A DNA stretch of 64,000 nt from UBA6770 sp965660875. Its GTDB lineage: Bacteria; Bacteroidota; Bacteroidia; Flavobacteriales_G; Salibacteraceae. A model generated the notes under the pieces. It did not search any database. It saw nothing but the letters and a program-made list of their open reading frames with translations, and was not told the DNA's origin. The position numbers and the translations under genes are program-made. Below, piece by piece: positions 23,344 to 32,057 of the stretch; within the stretch, counting starts at the first letter, position 1, and each line of letters opens with the position of its first letter. The stretch is from the NCBI GenBank assembly GCA_965660875.1, contig CBFIBQ010000004.1, positions 62,001 through 126,000 on the forward strand. The letters are read 5' to 3'.

Positions 23344-23361
23344 ATTTTAGAATTAATTTTG
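23330..23361 (+). promoter_or_regulatory. Promoter of mscS
   Basis: TTG at 23330-23332, 21-bp spacer, then TAATTTTG at 23354-23361, a full match to TAnnTTTG. The mscS ATG at 23383 is 21 bp after the core. Confidence 0.65.
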
Positions 23362-23382
23362 CAAAAATTTTAAAGAGATACT

Positions 23383-24204
23383 ATGGATTTTAATATTACA
23401 GATTATACGGATACCATTTATGAATTAGCCATTCAATTTGGTACGAAGATTATTGCTTGTGTTGCAGTACTAGTAATAGGTTTTTGGTTGATTGGTAGCA
23501 TAATGAGCATGATTAAAAGAGTCTTTGAGAAAAAGGACTTGGATGCTTCGCTAAAGCCTTTTCTTCTAGGAATTATCAATACGCTGCTAAAGGTATTAGT
23601 GGTCATTAGCGCGTTGAGTGTATTGGGCATTGAAATGACCTCTTTTGTCGCTATTCTAGGTGCTGCGGGTCTCGCTATCGGTATGGCTTTATCCGGAACA
23701 CTTAGCAATTTCGCTGGAGGGGTTATGATTTTAATCTTCAAGCCTTTCAAGGTAGGAGACTTTTTGGAGGCTCAAGGTTACTCTGGTACAGTTAAAGAAA
23801 TTGGAATTTTTAATACCATTATGAACACTCCAGATAACAAAACGATTATCATTCCAAATGGAGGGTTGTCTTCTGGCTCAATGGTAAATTACTCAACAGA
23901 GGCGAGAAGAAGAGTAGATTTTACAGTAGGTATCGGTTATGGTGACGACTACGATAAGGCCAAAGCCGTCATGGAAAAATTCATCGCTGCAGACGATAGA
24001 ATTCTAAAAGATCCTGAGCATTTTATCGGCTTGCATACACTAGCGGATAGCTCGGTAAATCTTGCGGTTCGAGTATGGGTAGAAGCCGCCGATTACTGGG
24101 GCGTTTACTTCGAAATGAATGAGAAGATTTATAAAAACTTTGATAAAGAAGGATTAAACATTCCGTTTCCTCAAATGGATGTTCACGTGCACAATTCCAA
24201 ATAA
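23383..24204 (+). CDS. mscS: Small-conductance mechanosensitive channel (MscS family, 273 aa)
   Basis: Three transmembrane helices (about residues 18-42, 60-82 and 86-110), the third being the glycine/alanine-rich pore helix AILGAAGLAIGMALSGTLSNFAGG typical of MscS TM3 (split here by the membrane face). The beta domain follows with FKVGDFLEAQGYSGTVKEIG and the PNGGLSSGSMVNYS segment. It opens under hypo-osmotic stress in the inner membrane. The promoter at 23330-23361 supports the start. The next gene starts 6 bp after its stop, so the two are probably co-transcribed. Confidence 0.94.
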   Translation: MDFNITDYTDTIYELAIQFGTKIIACVAVLVIGFWLIGSIMSMIKRVFEKKDLDASLKPFLLGIINTLLKVLVVISALSVLGIEMTSFVAILGAAGLAIGMALSGTLSNFAGGVMILIFKPFKVGDFLEAQGYSGTVKEIGIFNTIMNTPDNKTIIIPNGGLSSGSMVNYSTEARRRVDFTVGIGYGDDYDKAKAVMEKFIAADDRILKDPEHFIGLHTLADSSVNLAVRVWVEAADYWGVYFEMNEKIYKNFDKEGLNIPFPQMDVHVHNSK

Positions 24205-24210
24205 ATAATA

Positions 24211-25146
24211 ATGAATAAAATAGTTTTTACTGCTGCTATGGCGGCTTTTAGTTTGGGTTTGTATGCCCAAGATGCACCTGCCGAAGAAGAGAAAGGGCCT
24301 TGGACCAGAAAAGGTCTTTTTAACCTATCCGTAGCTCAAACAAGTTTAATTAATTGGGCTGCAGGTGGTCAAAATTCCTACTCGGGTAATGCACTATTGA
24401 AGTACTCTGCCAATTATAAAAAGGACAGCTGGAAGTGGAATAACGAAATCACACTAAGTTACGGTGGAATTTCTCAAGGGGATATTGCTTGGCAAAAGAC
24501 GGACGATAGAATTGAGTTCAATTCAAAAGTGACTAGAAAGGCTACTGAAGTTTGGGCATATTCTGGATTTTTAAATTTCAGAACGCAGTTTGTTGACGGG
24601 TTTCAATTGCCCAACGACTCAACCTTGATATCCACTTGGATGGCACCAGGTTACTTAACCTTTGGTATTGGTATGGACTATACACCAAATGAATATTTTT
24701 CGGCCAATATTTCGCCTGTAGCCGGAAAGTTCACGTTTGTTACCAACACAGATTTAGCAAATGCTGGAGCTTTTGGAGTTCAAGGTGCAGAGTTCGATCC
24801 AGTTACCGGTGAGAGGACAAAAGATGGGATGAACTATCGAATTGAGATAGGGGGAAACATAAGCGCACAATTCACAAAAGAAATCGTAAAGAATGTGGAG
24901 CTGGATACCAAGCTGAACTTATTTTCCAATTATGCTGAAGAGCCTGGAAATATTGATGTCAATTGGGATTTGTTGTTAAACATGAAGATTAATGAATGGT
25001 TAAGTGCGAGTTTAATCTGCAACCTTATTTACGATCACGATATTGACATCGCTGTAGATACCGATAATGACGGTGTAAATGATGCAGTTGGACCAAGAAC
25101 TCAATTTAAAGAGGTATTGGGTGTTGGCTTGAATATGAACTTTTAA
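24211..25146 (+). CDS. DUF3078 outer-membrane beta-barrel protein (311 aa)
   Basis: Signal peptide ending LGLYAQDA, then GPWTRKGLFNLSVAQTSLINWAAGG, the distinctive start of DUF3078, a Bacteroidota outer-membrane family. Alternating hydrophobic strands run to the terminal aromatic residue F (LNMNF), as required for barrel assembly. Function is unknown. It lies 6 bp after mscS and 18 bp before the GH3 gene, so this is a likely operon. Confidence 0.87.
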   Translation: MNKIVFTAAMAAFSLGLYAQDAPAEEEKGPWTRKGLFNLSVAQTSLINWAAGGQNSYSGNALLKYSANYKKDSWKWNNEITLSYGGISQGDIAWQKTDDRIEFNSKVTRKATEVWAYSGFLNFRTQFVDGFQLPNDSTLISTWMAPGYLTFGIGMDYTPNEYFSANISPVAGKFTFVTNTDLANAGAFGVQGAEFDPVTGERTKDGMNYRIEIGGNISAQFTKEIVKNVELDTKLNLFSNYAEEPGNIDVNWDLLLNMKINEWLSASLICNLIYDHDIDIAVDTDNDGVNDAVGPRTQFKEVLGVGLNMNF

Positions 25147-25164
25147 GCATACTTTTGATACCGC

Positions 25165-26658
25165 ATGGGTATCAAATCGTTTATAGCAAAACATTATGCA
25201 GCCTTTCTGGTGAACAAATCCAGAAAGGCTGTTTTGCATCCAGGCCTTTCCCAACAAAAGGTTTTTGAAGATTTAATTGAAAACGGTCGAAAAACACGAT
25301 TTGGAAAGGATCACAATTTTAAAAAAATTGATAACTATCAAGACTTAAAGCGCAATGTACCTCTACGCGAATATGAGGGGTTGAAACCCTACATTGATGC
25401 CATGATGCAACAAGAGGAAGATGTGCTTTGGCCAGGGTTTCCAATTTATATCTGCAAGACCTCTGGGACCACTTCAGGTGCTAAGTATATACCCATTTCT
25501 AAGCAATCCATAAGTAATCACATAAACTCCGCTAAGCTGGCGCTGTTGTATTATATCAACAATTCAGGCAACAGCGATTTTGTCAGTGGTAAAATGATTT
25601 TTCTTCAAGGCAGTCCAACTTTAGATATTGCCGGCAAAATAAGAATGGGACGTTTAAGTGGAATTGTAGCTAATCACGTTCCGAGCTATTTGCAAAAGAA
25701 CCGCTTGCCAAGCATGAAAACCAATTGTATTGAAGATTGGGAAACTAAAGTGGATAAAATTGTAGAAGAGACAAAGGATCAGGATCTTCGATTAATTAGC
25801 GGAATTCCTTCGTGGGTGCAAATGTATTTTGAGCGGCTCATTGCACGCACCAAAAAGGACGACATAAAAAGTGTGTTCCCCAATTTTTCTTTGTTTGTAT
25901 ATGGCGGTGTAAACTACGAGCCATATCGCCCAGTTTTTGAGAAGTTAATTGGAAGAAAAACGGCTTCGGTTGAAACTTATCCTGCATCTGAGGGGTTTAT
26001 CGCTTTTCAAGATGAACAGCCTCATAGCGGTTTACTGCTGGTGGTTAATGATGGTATTTTTTATGAATTTGTACCTACTGAAGAGTATCACGACGAAAAC
26101 CCAAAAAGAATTTCCTTAGAAGAAGTAGAGCTGGGCGTAAACTATGTTATCGTTCTAAATACAAATGCTGGCTTATGGGGCTATGTTATCGGCGATACCG
26201 TAAAATTCGTTTCCAAAAAACCCTACAGAATTGCAGTAACTGGAAGAATCAAACACTTTACCTCGGCCTTTGGAGAACATGTAATTGGAGAAGAGGTAGA
26301 AAAAGCACTGAAGAAAGGCATGGAAACCTATGGAGGGGCTGTAAGAGAATTTCATGTTGCGCCCCAAGTTAAACCACTTGAGGGTTTGCCTTTTCACGAA
26401 TGGCTTGTAGAGTTTGACGAGTTACCTGCTGACTTGGATGCTTTTGCCACATGCGTTGACGGGGCCTTGCAAGAGCAAAATCCTTACTACAGAGATTTAA
26501 TAGATGGAAAAGTTTTAAGACCTTTAGTTGTCCAACCCCTGAAAAATGATGCCTTTTTAGGGGCAATGAAATCTAGAGGTAAGCTTGGGGGGCAAAATAA
26601 GATTCCTCGTTTGGCGAATGACCGAAAGTTTGCCAATGAACTGTCCAATTATAAATAG
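25165..26658 (+). CDS. GH3-family acyl-adenylate/amide-forming enzyme (497 aa)
   Basis: Full-length GH3 fold. ICKTSGTTSGAKYIPIS near residue 100 is the ATP-binding P-loop-like motif, VYGGVNYEPYRPVF near 240 and ETYPASEGFIAFQ near 270 form the acid and adenine site, and GRIKHFTSAFGEHV near 375 is the hinge. Plant GH3 enzymes conjugate amino acids to hormones; the bacterial substrate is unknown. Many Bacteroidota carry one chromosomal copy. No signal peptide is seen, so it is cytoplasmic. Confidence 0.9.
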   Translation: MGIKSFIAKHYAAFLVNKSRKAVLHPGLSQQKVFEDLIENGRKTRFGKDHNFKKIDNYQDLKRNVPLREYEGLKPYIDAMMQQEEDVLWPGFPIYICKTSGTTSGAKYIPISKQSISNHINSAKLALLYYINNSGNSDFVSGKMIFLQGSPTLDIAGKIRMGRLSGIVANHVPSYLQKNRLPSMKTNCIEDWETKVDKIVEETKDQDLRLISGIPSWVQMYFERLIARTKKDDIKSVFPNFSLFVYGGVNYEPYRPVFEKLIGRKTASVETYPASEGFIAFQDEQPHSGLLLVVNDGIFYEFVPTEEYHDENPKRISLEEVELGVNYVIVLNTNAGLWGYVIGDTVKFVSKKPYRIAVTGRIKHFTSAFGEHVIGEEVEKALKKGMETYGGAVREFHVAPQVKPLEGLPFHEWLVEFDELPADLDAFATCVDGALQEQNPYYRDLIDGKVLRPLVVQPLKNDAFLGAMKSRGKLGGQNKIPRLANDRKFANELSNYK

Positions 26659-26668
26659 TTGAATTCAA

Positions 26669-26699
26669 TTGGTAGTTGCTTGGAATGAAGCTACTTTTG
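26669..26699 (+). promoter_or_regulatory. Promoter of the membrane/TPR-like gene
   Basis: TTG at 26669-26671, 20-bp spacer and TACTTTTG at 26692-26699. Transcription would begin near 26706, so the upstream TTG and ATG codons at 26676 and 26685 cannot be starts. Confidence 0.65.
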
Positions 26700-26720
26700 C
26701 AGCCCACAAAAATTAAGGTT

Positions 26721-27236
26721 ATGCTAAATCGAATTATAAAATTTCTTCTGATTGCATTGGTTTCTGCAGCAATGGTTTATGAGTTTTATGAGGTCAATAT
26801 CGGCAATGGTATTATGTACCTTTTGTTGGATGCTGTGGTGGTCCTTTTACTGTTTAAGCACGAGGTGAACTTATTGGCTTTTTTACAAATTCGCAGAAAT
26901 AAATTTGAAAGCGCCAAAAAGATATTAGCGTGGGTTAAGAAACCAGAGCAAATGCCTAAAAAACAGCAGGCATATTATTATTTTTTGAACGGATTAGTGG
27001 AAAGTCAAAGCAACGCCATGACAAAGTCCGAAAAACACTTCAAAAAAGCCTTGAATACTGGATTGAATATGAATCATGATATAGCAATGGCCAACTTAAA
27101 TTTAGCGGGTATTGCAATGGCTAAAAGAAGAAAGCGCGAAGCGTTAAACTACATTGCCCAAGCAAAAAAGCACGATAAAGCCAAGTTGCTTAACGATCAA
27201 ATTAAGATGCTGAAAAGCCAGATGGGCAGAATCTAG
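26721..27236 (+). CDS. Membrane protein with helical TPR-like C-terminus (171 aa)
   Basis: Two hydrophobic helices (about residues 4-25 and 30-48; IIKFLLIALVSAAMVYEFYE and IMYLLLDAVVVLLLF) are followed by a cytoplasmic helical-repeat region with ARIL-like pairs, for example SEKHFKKALNTGL and MANLNLAGIAMAKRRKREAL. This arrangement is conserved in Bacteroidota without a known function. The ATG at 26721 was chosen because the promoter core at 26692-26699 lies between it and the earlier start codons. Confidence 0.75.
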   Translation: MLNRIIKFLLIALVSAAMVYEFYEVNIGNGIMYLLLDAVVVLLLFKHEVNLLAFLQIRRNKFESAKKILAWVKKPEQMPKKQQAYYYFLNGLVESQSNAMTKSEKHFKKALNTGLNMNHDIAMANLNLAGIAMAKRRKREALNYIAQAKKHDKAKLLNDQIKMLKSQMGRI

Positions 27237-27281
27237 CCGCCAATTAACAATTTCGGGTGAATAATTAGGGCTTGCAGTCCA

Positions 27282-27312
27282 TTGAAACGGCTGGAATCCA
27301 TAGTTAACTTTG
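27282..27312 (+). promoter_or_regulatory. Promoter of the receiver-domain gene
   Basis: TTG at 27282-27284, 20-bp spacer and TAACTTTG at 27305-27312. The core includes the TTG at 27310, which excludes that codon as the start of translation. Confidence 0.65.
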
Positions 27313-27333
27313 AGTGTAAACAATTCAATAATT

Positions 27334-27744
27334 ATGGCAGCAAAGCACCCAAATGCTCGTATTTTACTGGTAGAAAGTGATGAAGTGAACATCTACGTAA
27401 TGGAAAAAACGCTCGGAAAGCAATTTCACCTTACTGTTGCTAGAAACGGTGTAGAGGCGCTTCATTTTGCACATCGTAAAAACTTTGATATTATTCTCAC
27501 TGAAATCCAATTGAATCACAGTATTGACGGTGTAGAATTACTCGAAGAACTTCGAAAAGACTCATTAAATGATACTGCGCAAGTTTGGCTGTTAACAGGT
27601 GTTGGCTTGCCTGAAGACGAAAGCTATTTCAAAGAATTGGGCTTTGATGCGTATTTTCAAAAGCCAGTGAATCACAAGGAGTTGATTCAGTCTATTCAGC
27701 AGGCATTGCCTGAGCGCATTTACGGCGAGATAAATCACTCCTAA
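27334..27744 (+). CDS. Stand-alone response-regulator receiver domain with Glu at the phosphoacceptor position (136 aa)
   Basis: CheY-like fold: RILLVESDEVN at 9-19, FDIILTEIQLN at 51-61, WLLTGVG with the conserved Thr, and FQKPVN with the conserved Lys. The residue that is normally the phosphorylated Asp is Glu57 (LTEIQ), and the first acidic pocket residue is also Glu (VES). Glu at this site often mimics phosphorylation, so the protein may be constitutively active or a pseudo-receiver. No output domain follows. The ATG at 27334 agrees with the promoter. The stop overlaps the convergent gene by 4 bp. Confidence 0.9.
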   Translation: MAAKHPNARILLVESDEVNIYVMEKTLGKQFHLTVARNGVEALHFAHRKNFDIILTEIQLNHSIDGVELLEELRKDSLNDTAQVWLLTGVGLPEDESYFKELGFDAYFQKPVNHKELIQSIQQALPERIYGEINHS

Positions 27745-28460
27745 AAAGGAGAAATAGTAAAGCCGATGGAGTAGGGTAGAATTTCATGCCCCTTTCCCGT
27801 TTCAAATAATCTAGTAAGACTGTAGTAACCAACTATGCCTACTCTTCCGTATCCAAAGCGAGTAGTTATTCCCATGCGTCGTTCGGTAAGCAGTGGTTGA
27901 ATAAAATCACTGAACCTACCTTGATCGGTGCGGGTAGTAGTATAGCCACCTAAACGAAATCCTAGCTTAAAACCAACAGAGGCTTTCCAGCTGTGTCCTT
28001 TTTCGTTGGGCTTTGATCGAAAACGAATTTCAACAGGAATATCAAAATAATTGGTGGTGTATGAATTACGCTTGTAGGAAGAGTCAGAGGCTATGGGCAA
28101 AAAAGTAGCATATTGCTCTCCCGTTGCTGTATCTGTGTTGATGGTGTACCCATTGTTGAAGTATTTTGCATGAGAGTATCCTATACCTGCCGCTCCACTA
28201 AGCACTTTCGCTTTAAACTGATAGTCGTAAAACAACTGAATGTCGTTTCCATAACCAAAGTTGAAGTTTACTCCCGGAGGGGCGTTAACCACATTGGTGT
28301 AGTTAATATCAATAAGCACATTATCCTTTTTTATTGGACGGTTTAACGCTTTGGAAGCTACGTTTTCCTCTTGTTCTTCTTCTTTTTCATCTACTTCCTG
28401 AGCGTGCAATACAACACCAAAAAGAAGGCATAAAACTGTTGATAGTAGTTTAATTCTCAT
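27741..28460 (-). CDS. Outer-membrane beta-barrel (PorT/OmpW-like) protein (239 aa)
   Basis: Signal peptide LLSTVLCLLFGVVLHAQ, an acidic linker (VDEKEEEQEEN), then alternating beta strands with VNFNFGYGNDIQLFYDYQF, GAAGIGYSHAKYF and a final SIGFTISPF ending in Phe. This matches the general Bacteroidota outer-membrane barrel family (PF13568-like); the exact family is uncertain. Start taken at the ATG at 28460, since the TTG at 28472 is within the promoter core at 28470-28477. Convergent with the receiver gene. Confidence 0.75.
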   Translation of the reverse strand: MRIKLLSTVLCLLFGVVLHAQEVDEKEEEQEENVASKALNRPIKKDNVLIDINYTNVVNAPPGVNFNFGYGNDIQLFYDYQFKAKVLSGAAGIGYSHAKYFNNGYTINTDTATGEQYATFLPIASDSSYKRNSYTTNYFDIPVEIRFRSKPNEKGHSWKASVGFKLGFRLGGYTTTRTDQGRFSDFIQPLLTERRMGITTRFGYGRVGIVGYYSLTRLFETGKGHEILPYSIGFTISPF

Positions 28461-28469
28461 AATCGGTTG

Positions 28470-28477
28470 CAAAAGTA
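28470..28477 (-). promoter_or_regulatory. TAnnTTTG promoter core of the outer-membrane barrel gene
   Basis: TACTTTTG on the minus strand ending 9 bp before the ATG at 28460. No upstream TTG at ideal spacing. Confidence 0.5.
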
Positions 28478-28560
28478 AGTTTTATCAATTGGGTTGGCCC
28501 TTTAAAAAATTGAAATTGTTGTTGTGGCCAGACCTTCTAAACCTTTTAAACATTTGACCG

Positions 28561-28568
28561 TATATTTG
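28561..28568 (+). promoter_or_regulatory. TAnnTTTG promoter core of the FG-GAP protein gene
   Basis: TATATTTG located 27 bp before the ATG at 28596; it lies after the alternative upstream start codon at 28524 and therefore supports the later start. Confidence 0.6.
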
Positions 28569-28595
28569 AAGACTAACACTTGTTTTTTGTCAGCT

Positions 28596-30914
28596 ATGCG
28601 TAATTCCATTTTTTTACTTTTCTTATTCAGTGCATTGGTTTCAAATGCACAATACTTGAATACAAAAAGTTATGGACGGTACGATTCAATCAAAGTTTCT
28701 GCATTTGGCCAAGAGTTCCGCTTTCCTTGGGCTGGCGGTCTAAATACCCCTCAATTTTCTGAAGGAGACTTTAACGGTGATGGTATCAAAGATTTGTTTG
28801 TTTTTGATAGAGATGGCGAGGTGGTGCGTACTTTTTTGAACGGAGGAACACCAGGTCAAATTGACTACAACTATGAGCCAAGTTATGAAACAGCGTTTCC
28901 TATAATGTGGGATTATGCCATTTTGTACGATTACAATAAAGACGGTAAATCGGATGTTTTCACCTCTTTCAATGGTGACTTTAAAGTATACGACAACAAA
29001 TCATCAGGAAATACACCGGCTGATGCGTCTTACCAATTGAAACGATTTAAAAGCCCTTTTGATTCCACACAAAAAGTTGACTTTCTGTCACATAAGCTTT
29101 TTTTAAGTGCCAATAATTTTTTGTACACCAATGTATTTAACGGAAACGACGATTACCCTGGTCTGGTAGATATTGATGATGATGGAGATATGGACATTTT
29201 AGCTTTTGGACTCAACTCCAATAGCGTTGGGTTCTACAAGAACATTTCTCAGGAAACCTATGGTGTGCCAGATAGTTTAGACTTTCGCTTTATTACGGGT
29301 TGTTGGGGGCATTTTGCTGAAGATAACTTCTCGTTCAAGTTGTACTTTGGTAGCTGTAAGAATAGTGGAAAATCCGTTACCCATGAGCGACCAATTACTT
29401 TTTCAACGGGCAGTAGACATGCTGGATCCACAATACTGATTCACGATTTTGATGCTAATGGGTTAAAAGATATTGTACTGGGTGATATTTCTTACAACAG
29501 GGTTTTACTAGCATTTAATAACGGCTCTAAGGCTGATGCAAATATGAATGCACAGGACACTGCTTTTCCGAGGTACGATAAGTTTGTTGATGTACAAAGT
29601 TTTCCCGCTACCTTTTATTTGGATGTAGATAACGACAGTTTAAAAGATTTCATAGCAGCACCAAATGGTGTAGAATTATTTTCAAATATCAATCAGGTAC
29701 ACTTATATAAAAACACCAGACAAAACAATTTACCTAATCTAAACTTTCAAGGCAATGACTTTTTAGTGGAAGATATGATTGATTTAGGCTCAGATGCCCA
29801 CCCACTGATTATAGATATTGACGGCGATAGTTTAAAGGATATCATCGCAGGCAGCAGAGGTGTTTTTTCCACTATTGGTGTTTACGAAAGTCGAATTGTG
29901 TATTATAAAAATGTAGGTACGCCAACTAACCCTTCCTATCAATTGGTAACAAGAGATTTCCTCCCTCTGCCGAATGGCGCAGATACCGGATTGTATCCTA
30001 CTGCTGGCGACTTGGATAATGATGGGGATTTAGATTTGATAATGGGAACCGAACGTGGGAACTTATATTATTACGAAAATGTAGCCAGTGCTCCAGGTGA
30101 TTCCTGCGAATTTGTTCTAACTAACACTGGGTTTAGCTCAACTATTTTTGGAAAAAGTTTGAGGCCTTTTCTTTACGATGTAAACGGTGATGGTAAGTTG
30201 GACATAATTTGTGGAGACCAAACTGCTGAACTCACTTACTATGAAAATACAGGAACAACAACTAACCCTAACTTCTCTCTGAGCGCTTCAACTGTTGGTT
30301 TTGGAGGTATAGCATCTAAAGACCTTCAAGGAAACGGATATTTGTCTCCTTTTATGGCTCGATTGGATACGAATGGAGCCTACGATATTAATGGAAAAGA
30401 ATATTTATTTGTCGGAACAGGAAACGGGTATTTGTATATAATTTCGGATATTGATGCCGCCAACCGAACCGTTTCTGCTATACTGGATAGCTTTTATGTG
30501 TATGCACGTAATGTATCCATTACAGGAAATGACCTTACAGGCGATGAAAAAATGGACATTGTTTTTGGTCACCGAACGGGTGGATTGTCTGTTTTATTAA
30601 AAGACGGCGGGAACATTATTGTTCAACCCCCAAAAGAAGACCCAAAAGACACAATTTCAGTAAAAGAAAGTGCTGTTGATACCAAATCGATTCAAGTGTT
30701 TCCGAACCCAACAAATAACACCTTTTCTGTTCAAGGGCTTTCAAAAGATCAACCGTCAATAGGTATTCTTTATAACGCACGGGGAGTGGAGCAATGGAAA
30801 AAAGCACTCAAAGAGGATGAGTTGTATTCCTTAGAAGAGTATTCCAACGGAGTGTATTTCTTGCGTGTAAGCAGTGCAGATAAGTCCAGCACCATAAAAA
30901 TTGTAAAACATTAA
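28596..30914 (+). CDS. FG-GAP/VCBS repeat protein with type IX secretion C-terminal sorting domain (772 aa)
   Basis: Signal peptide NSIFLLFLFSALVSNAQ, then at least nine FG-GAP/VCBS-like repeats with calcium-binding acidic cores such as DFNGDGIKDLF, DIDDDGDMDIL, DIDGDSLKDII, DLDNDGDLDLI and DVNGDGKLDII, which form a beta-propeller. The last 80 residues are a T9SS type A sorting domain: VFPNPTNNTF, SIGILYNARGVEQW, then YSNGVYFLRV ending KIVKH. It is therefore exported, carried across the outer membrane by the Por machinery, and probably anchored at the surface or released. The start is supported by the signal peptide and the promoter core. Confidence 0.93.
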   Translation: MRNSIFLLFLFSALVSNAQYLNTKSYGRYDSIKVSAFGQEFRFPWAGGLNTPQFSEGDFNGDGIKDLFVFDRDGEVVRTFLNGGTPGQIDYNYEPSYETAFPIMWDYAILYDYNKDGKSDVFTSFNGDFKVYDNKSSGNTPADASYQLKRFKSPFDSTQKVDFLSHKLFLSANNFLYTNVFNGNDDYPGLVDIDDDGDMDILAFGLNSNSVGFYKNISQETYGVPDSLDFRFITGCWGHFAEDNFSFKLYFGSCKNSGKSVTHERPITFSTGSRHAGSTILIHDFDANGLKDIVLGDISYNRVLLAFNNGSKADANMNAQDTAFPRYDKFVDVQSFPATFYLDVDNDSLKDFIAAPNGVELFSNINQVHLYKNTRQNNLPNLNFQGNDFLVEDMIDLGSDAHPLIIDIDGDSLKDIIAGSRGVFSTIGVYESRIVYYKNVGTPTNPSYQLVTRDFLPLPNGADTGLYPTAGDLDNDGDLDLIMGTERGNLYYYENVASAPGDSCEFVLTNTGFSSTIFGKSLRPFLYDVNGDGKLDIICGDQTAELTYYENTGTTTNPNFSLSASTVGFGGIASKDLQGNGYLSPFMARLDTNGAYDINGKEYLFVGTGNGYLYIISDIDAANRTVSAILDSFYVYARNVSITGNDLTGDEKMDIVFGHRTGGLSVLLKDGGNIIVQPPKEDPKDTISVKESAVDTKSIQVFPNPTNNTFSVQGLSKDQPSIGILYNARGVEQWKKALKEDELYSLEEYSNGVYFLRVSSADKSSTIKIVKH

Positions 30915-30950
30915 CCCGCACCATTAAACCCCTTTCGGGACTTTCCTGTC

Positions 30951-30958
30951 TATGTTTG
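30951..30958 (+). promoter_or_regulatory. TAnnTTTG promoter core of the DAHP synthase gene
   Basis: TATGTTTG, 10 bp before the ATG at 30969, implying a very short leader. Confidence 0.45.
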
Positions 30959-30968
30959 TAGGCGAATT

Positions 30969-32057
30969 ATGGGGAAATTGAAAAAGAAGAGACCTTATTT
31001 AATCACAGGACCATGCAGTGCTGAGTCCGAAGAACAACTCTTAACGGTAGCAGGTGCATTAAAAGAGCTGCAACTTGTAGATATGTTGCGTGCTGGAGTA
31101 TGGAAACCGCGTACCCGTCCGGGTAGTTTTGAAGGGTTAGGCGAGAAGGCTTTGCCATGGCTTGCAAACATCCAAAAAGAATTCTCACTGCCTGTGACCA
31201 TAGAAGTTGCGAATGCGGTTCATGTTGAAAAAGCGCTCAAGCACGGCATTACAAACTTTTGGATTGGAGCCAGAACCACAGTAAACCCATTTTATGTTCA
31301 GGAAATTGCAGATGCATTAGAAGGGAGTGGCGCTTCTATTTTGGTAAAAAACCCCATTCACCCAGACATCGACCTTTGGACAGGGGCTATTGAGCGTATT
31401 CAATCCGTTTGTGAAAACCAAACGGGAGCCATTCATAGAGGGTTTTCTACCTTTCAAAATTCGAAATATCGAAACATACCTAGGTGGGAAATTCCAATTG
31501 AATTGAAGCGTCGTTTTCCAGATATATTTATGATTTGCGATGTCAGTCACATCGCGGGACAGCGGAATTTAATAGAAGAAATCGCTCAAAAATCTATTGA
31601 CCTAGGCATTCAGGGATTAATGGTAGAGACTCACCCAAATCCAGATGAAGCGCTGAGTGATGCGCAGCAACAGATTACACCTAGAGTGTTGGAGGAAGTA
31701 ATTGATGCCTTAATTTTTAAAACCAACAGCACAGGGAGCAAAGTTTTTATTGATTCATTGGAGGAGCTAAGGGCTCAAATCGACAAAATCGATGAGGATA
31801 TTGTTGGTGCTGTTGCTTCCCGCTTGGCATTAACCGAAGAGATTGGCGCTTACAAAAAGGAAAACAACGTAACCGTTTTTCAGTTGGAGCGCTGGAAAGA
31901 AATAGTGGCTACAAGAACCGATACAGGGGAAAAGCTAAGCCTAAGCAAAACCTTTATACACAAACTCTTTGAGGCCATTCACTCCGAATCTATTCGCATA
32001 CAAACAGAAGTGATTGAACGTGAACTACCGAGCCAAACTCATGATTTTTCTGAATAA
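30969..32057 (+). CDS. aroF: Bifunctional DAHP synthase / chorismate mutase (362 aa)
   Basis: Residues about 1-260 are a class I DAHP synthase of the KDO8P-synthase-like group: GPCSAESEEQL, RAGVWKPRTRPGSFEG, ILVKNPIHPD, ICDVSHIAGQR and VETHPNPDEALSD. Residues about 265-350 form an AroQ-type chorismate mutase helix bundle: LRAQIDKIDEDIVGAVASRL and IHSESIRIQ. The enzyme starts the shikimate pathway and converts chorismate to prephenate, a fusion common in Bacteroidota that allows feedback control. The 3' end overlaps the convergent hemD by 33 bp. Confidence 0.95.
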   Translation: MGKLKKKRPYLITGPCSAESEEQLLTVAGALKELQLVDMLRAGVWKPRTRPGSFEGLGEKALPWLANIQKEFSLPVTIEVANAVHVEKALKHGITNFWIGARTTVNPFYVQEIADALEGSGASILVKNPIHPDIDLWTGAIERIQSVCENQTGAIHRGFSTFQNSKYRNIPRWEIPIELKRRFPDIFMICDVSHIAGQRNLIEEIAQKSIDLGIQGLMVETHPNPDEALSDAQQQITPRVLEEVIDALIFKTNSTGSKVFIDSLEELRAQIDKIDEDIVGAVASRLALTEEIGAYKKENNVTVFQLERWKEIVATRTDTGEKLSLSKTFIHKLFEAIHSESIRIQTEVIERELPSQTHDFSE

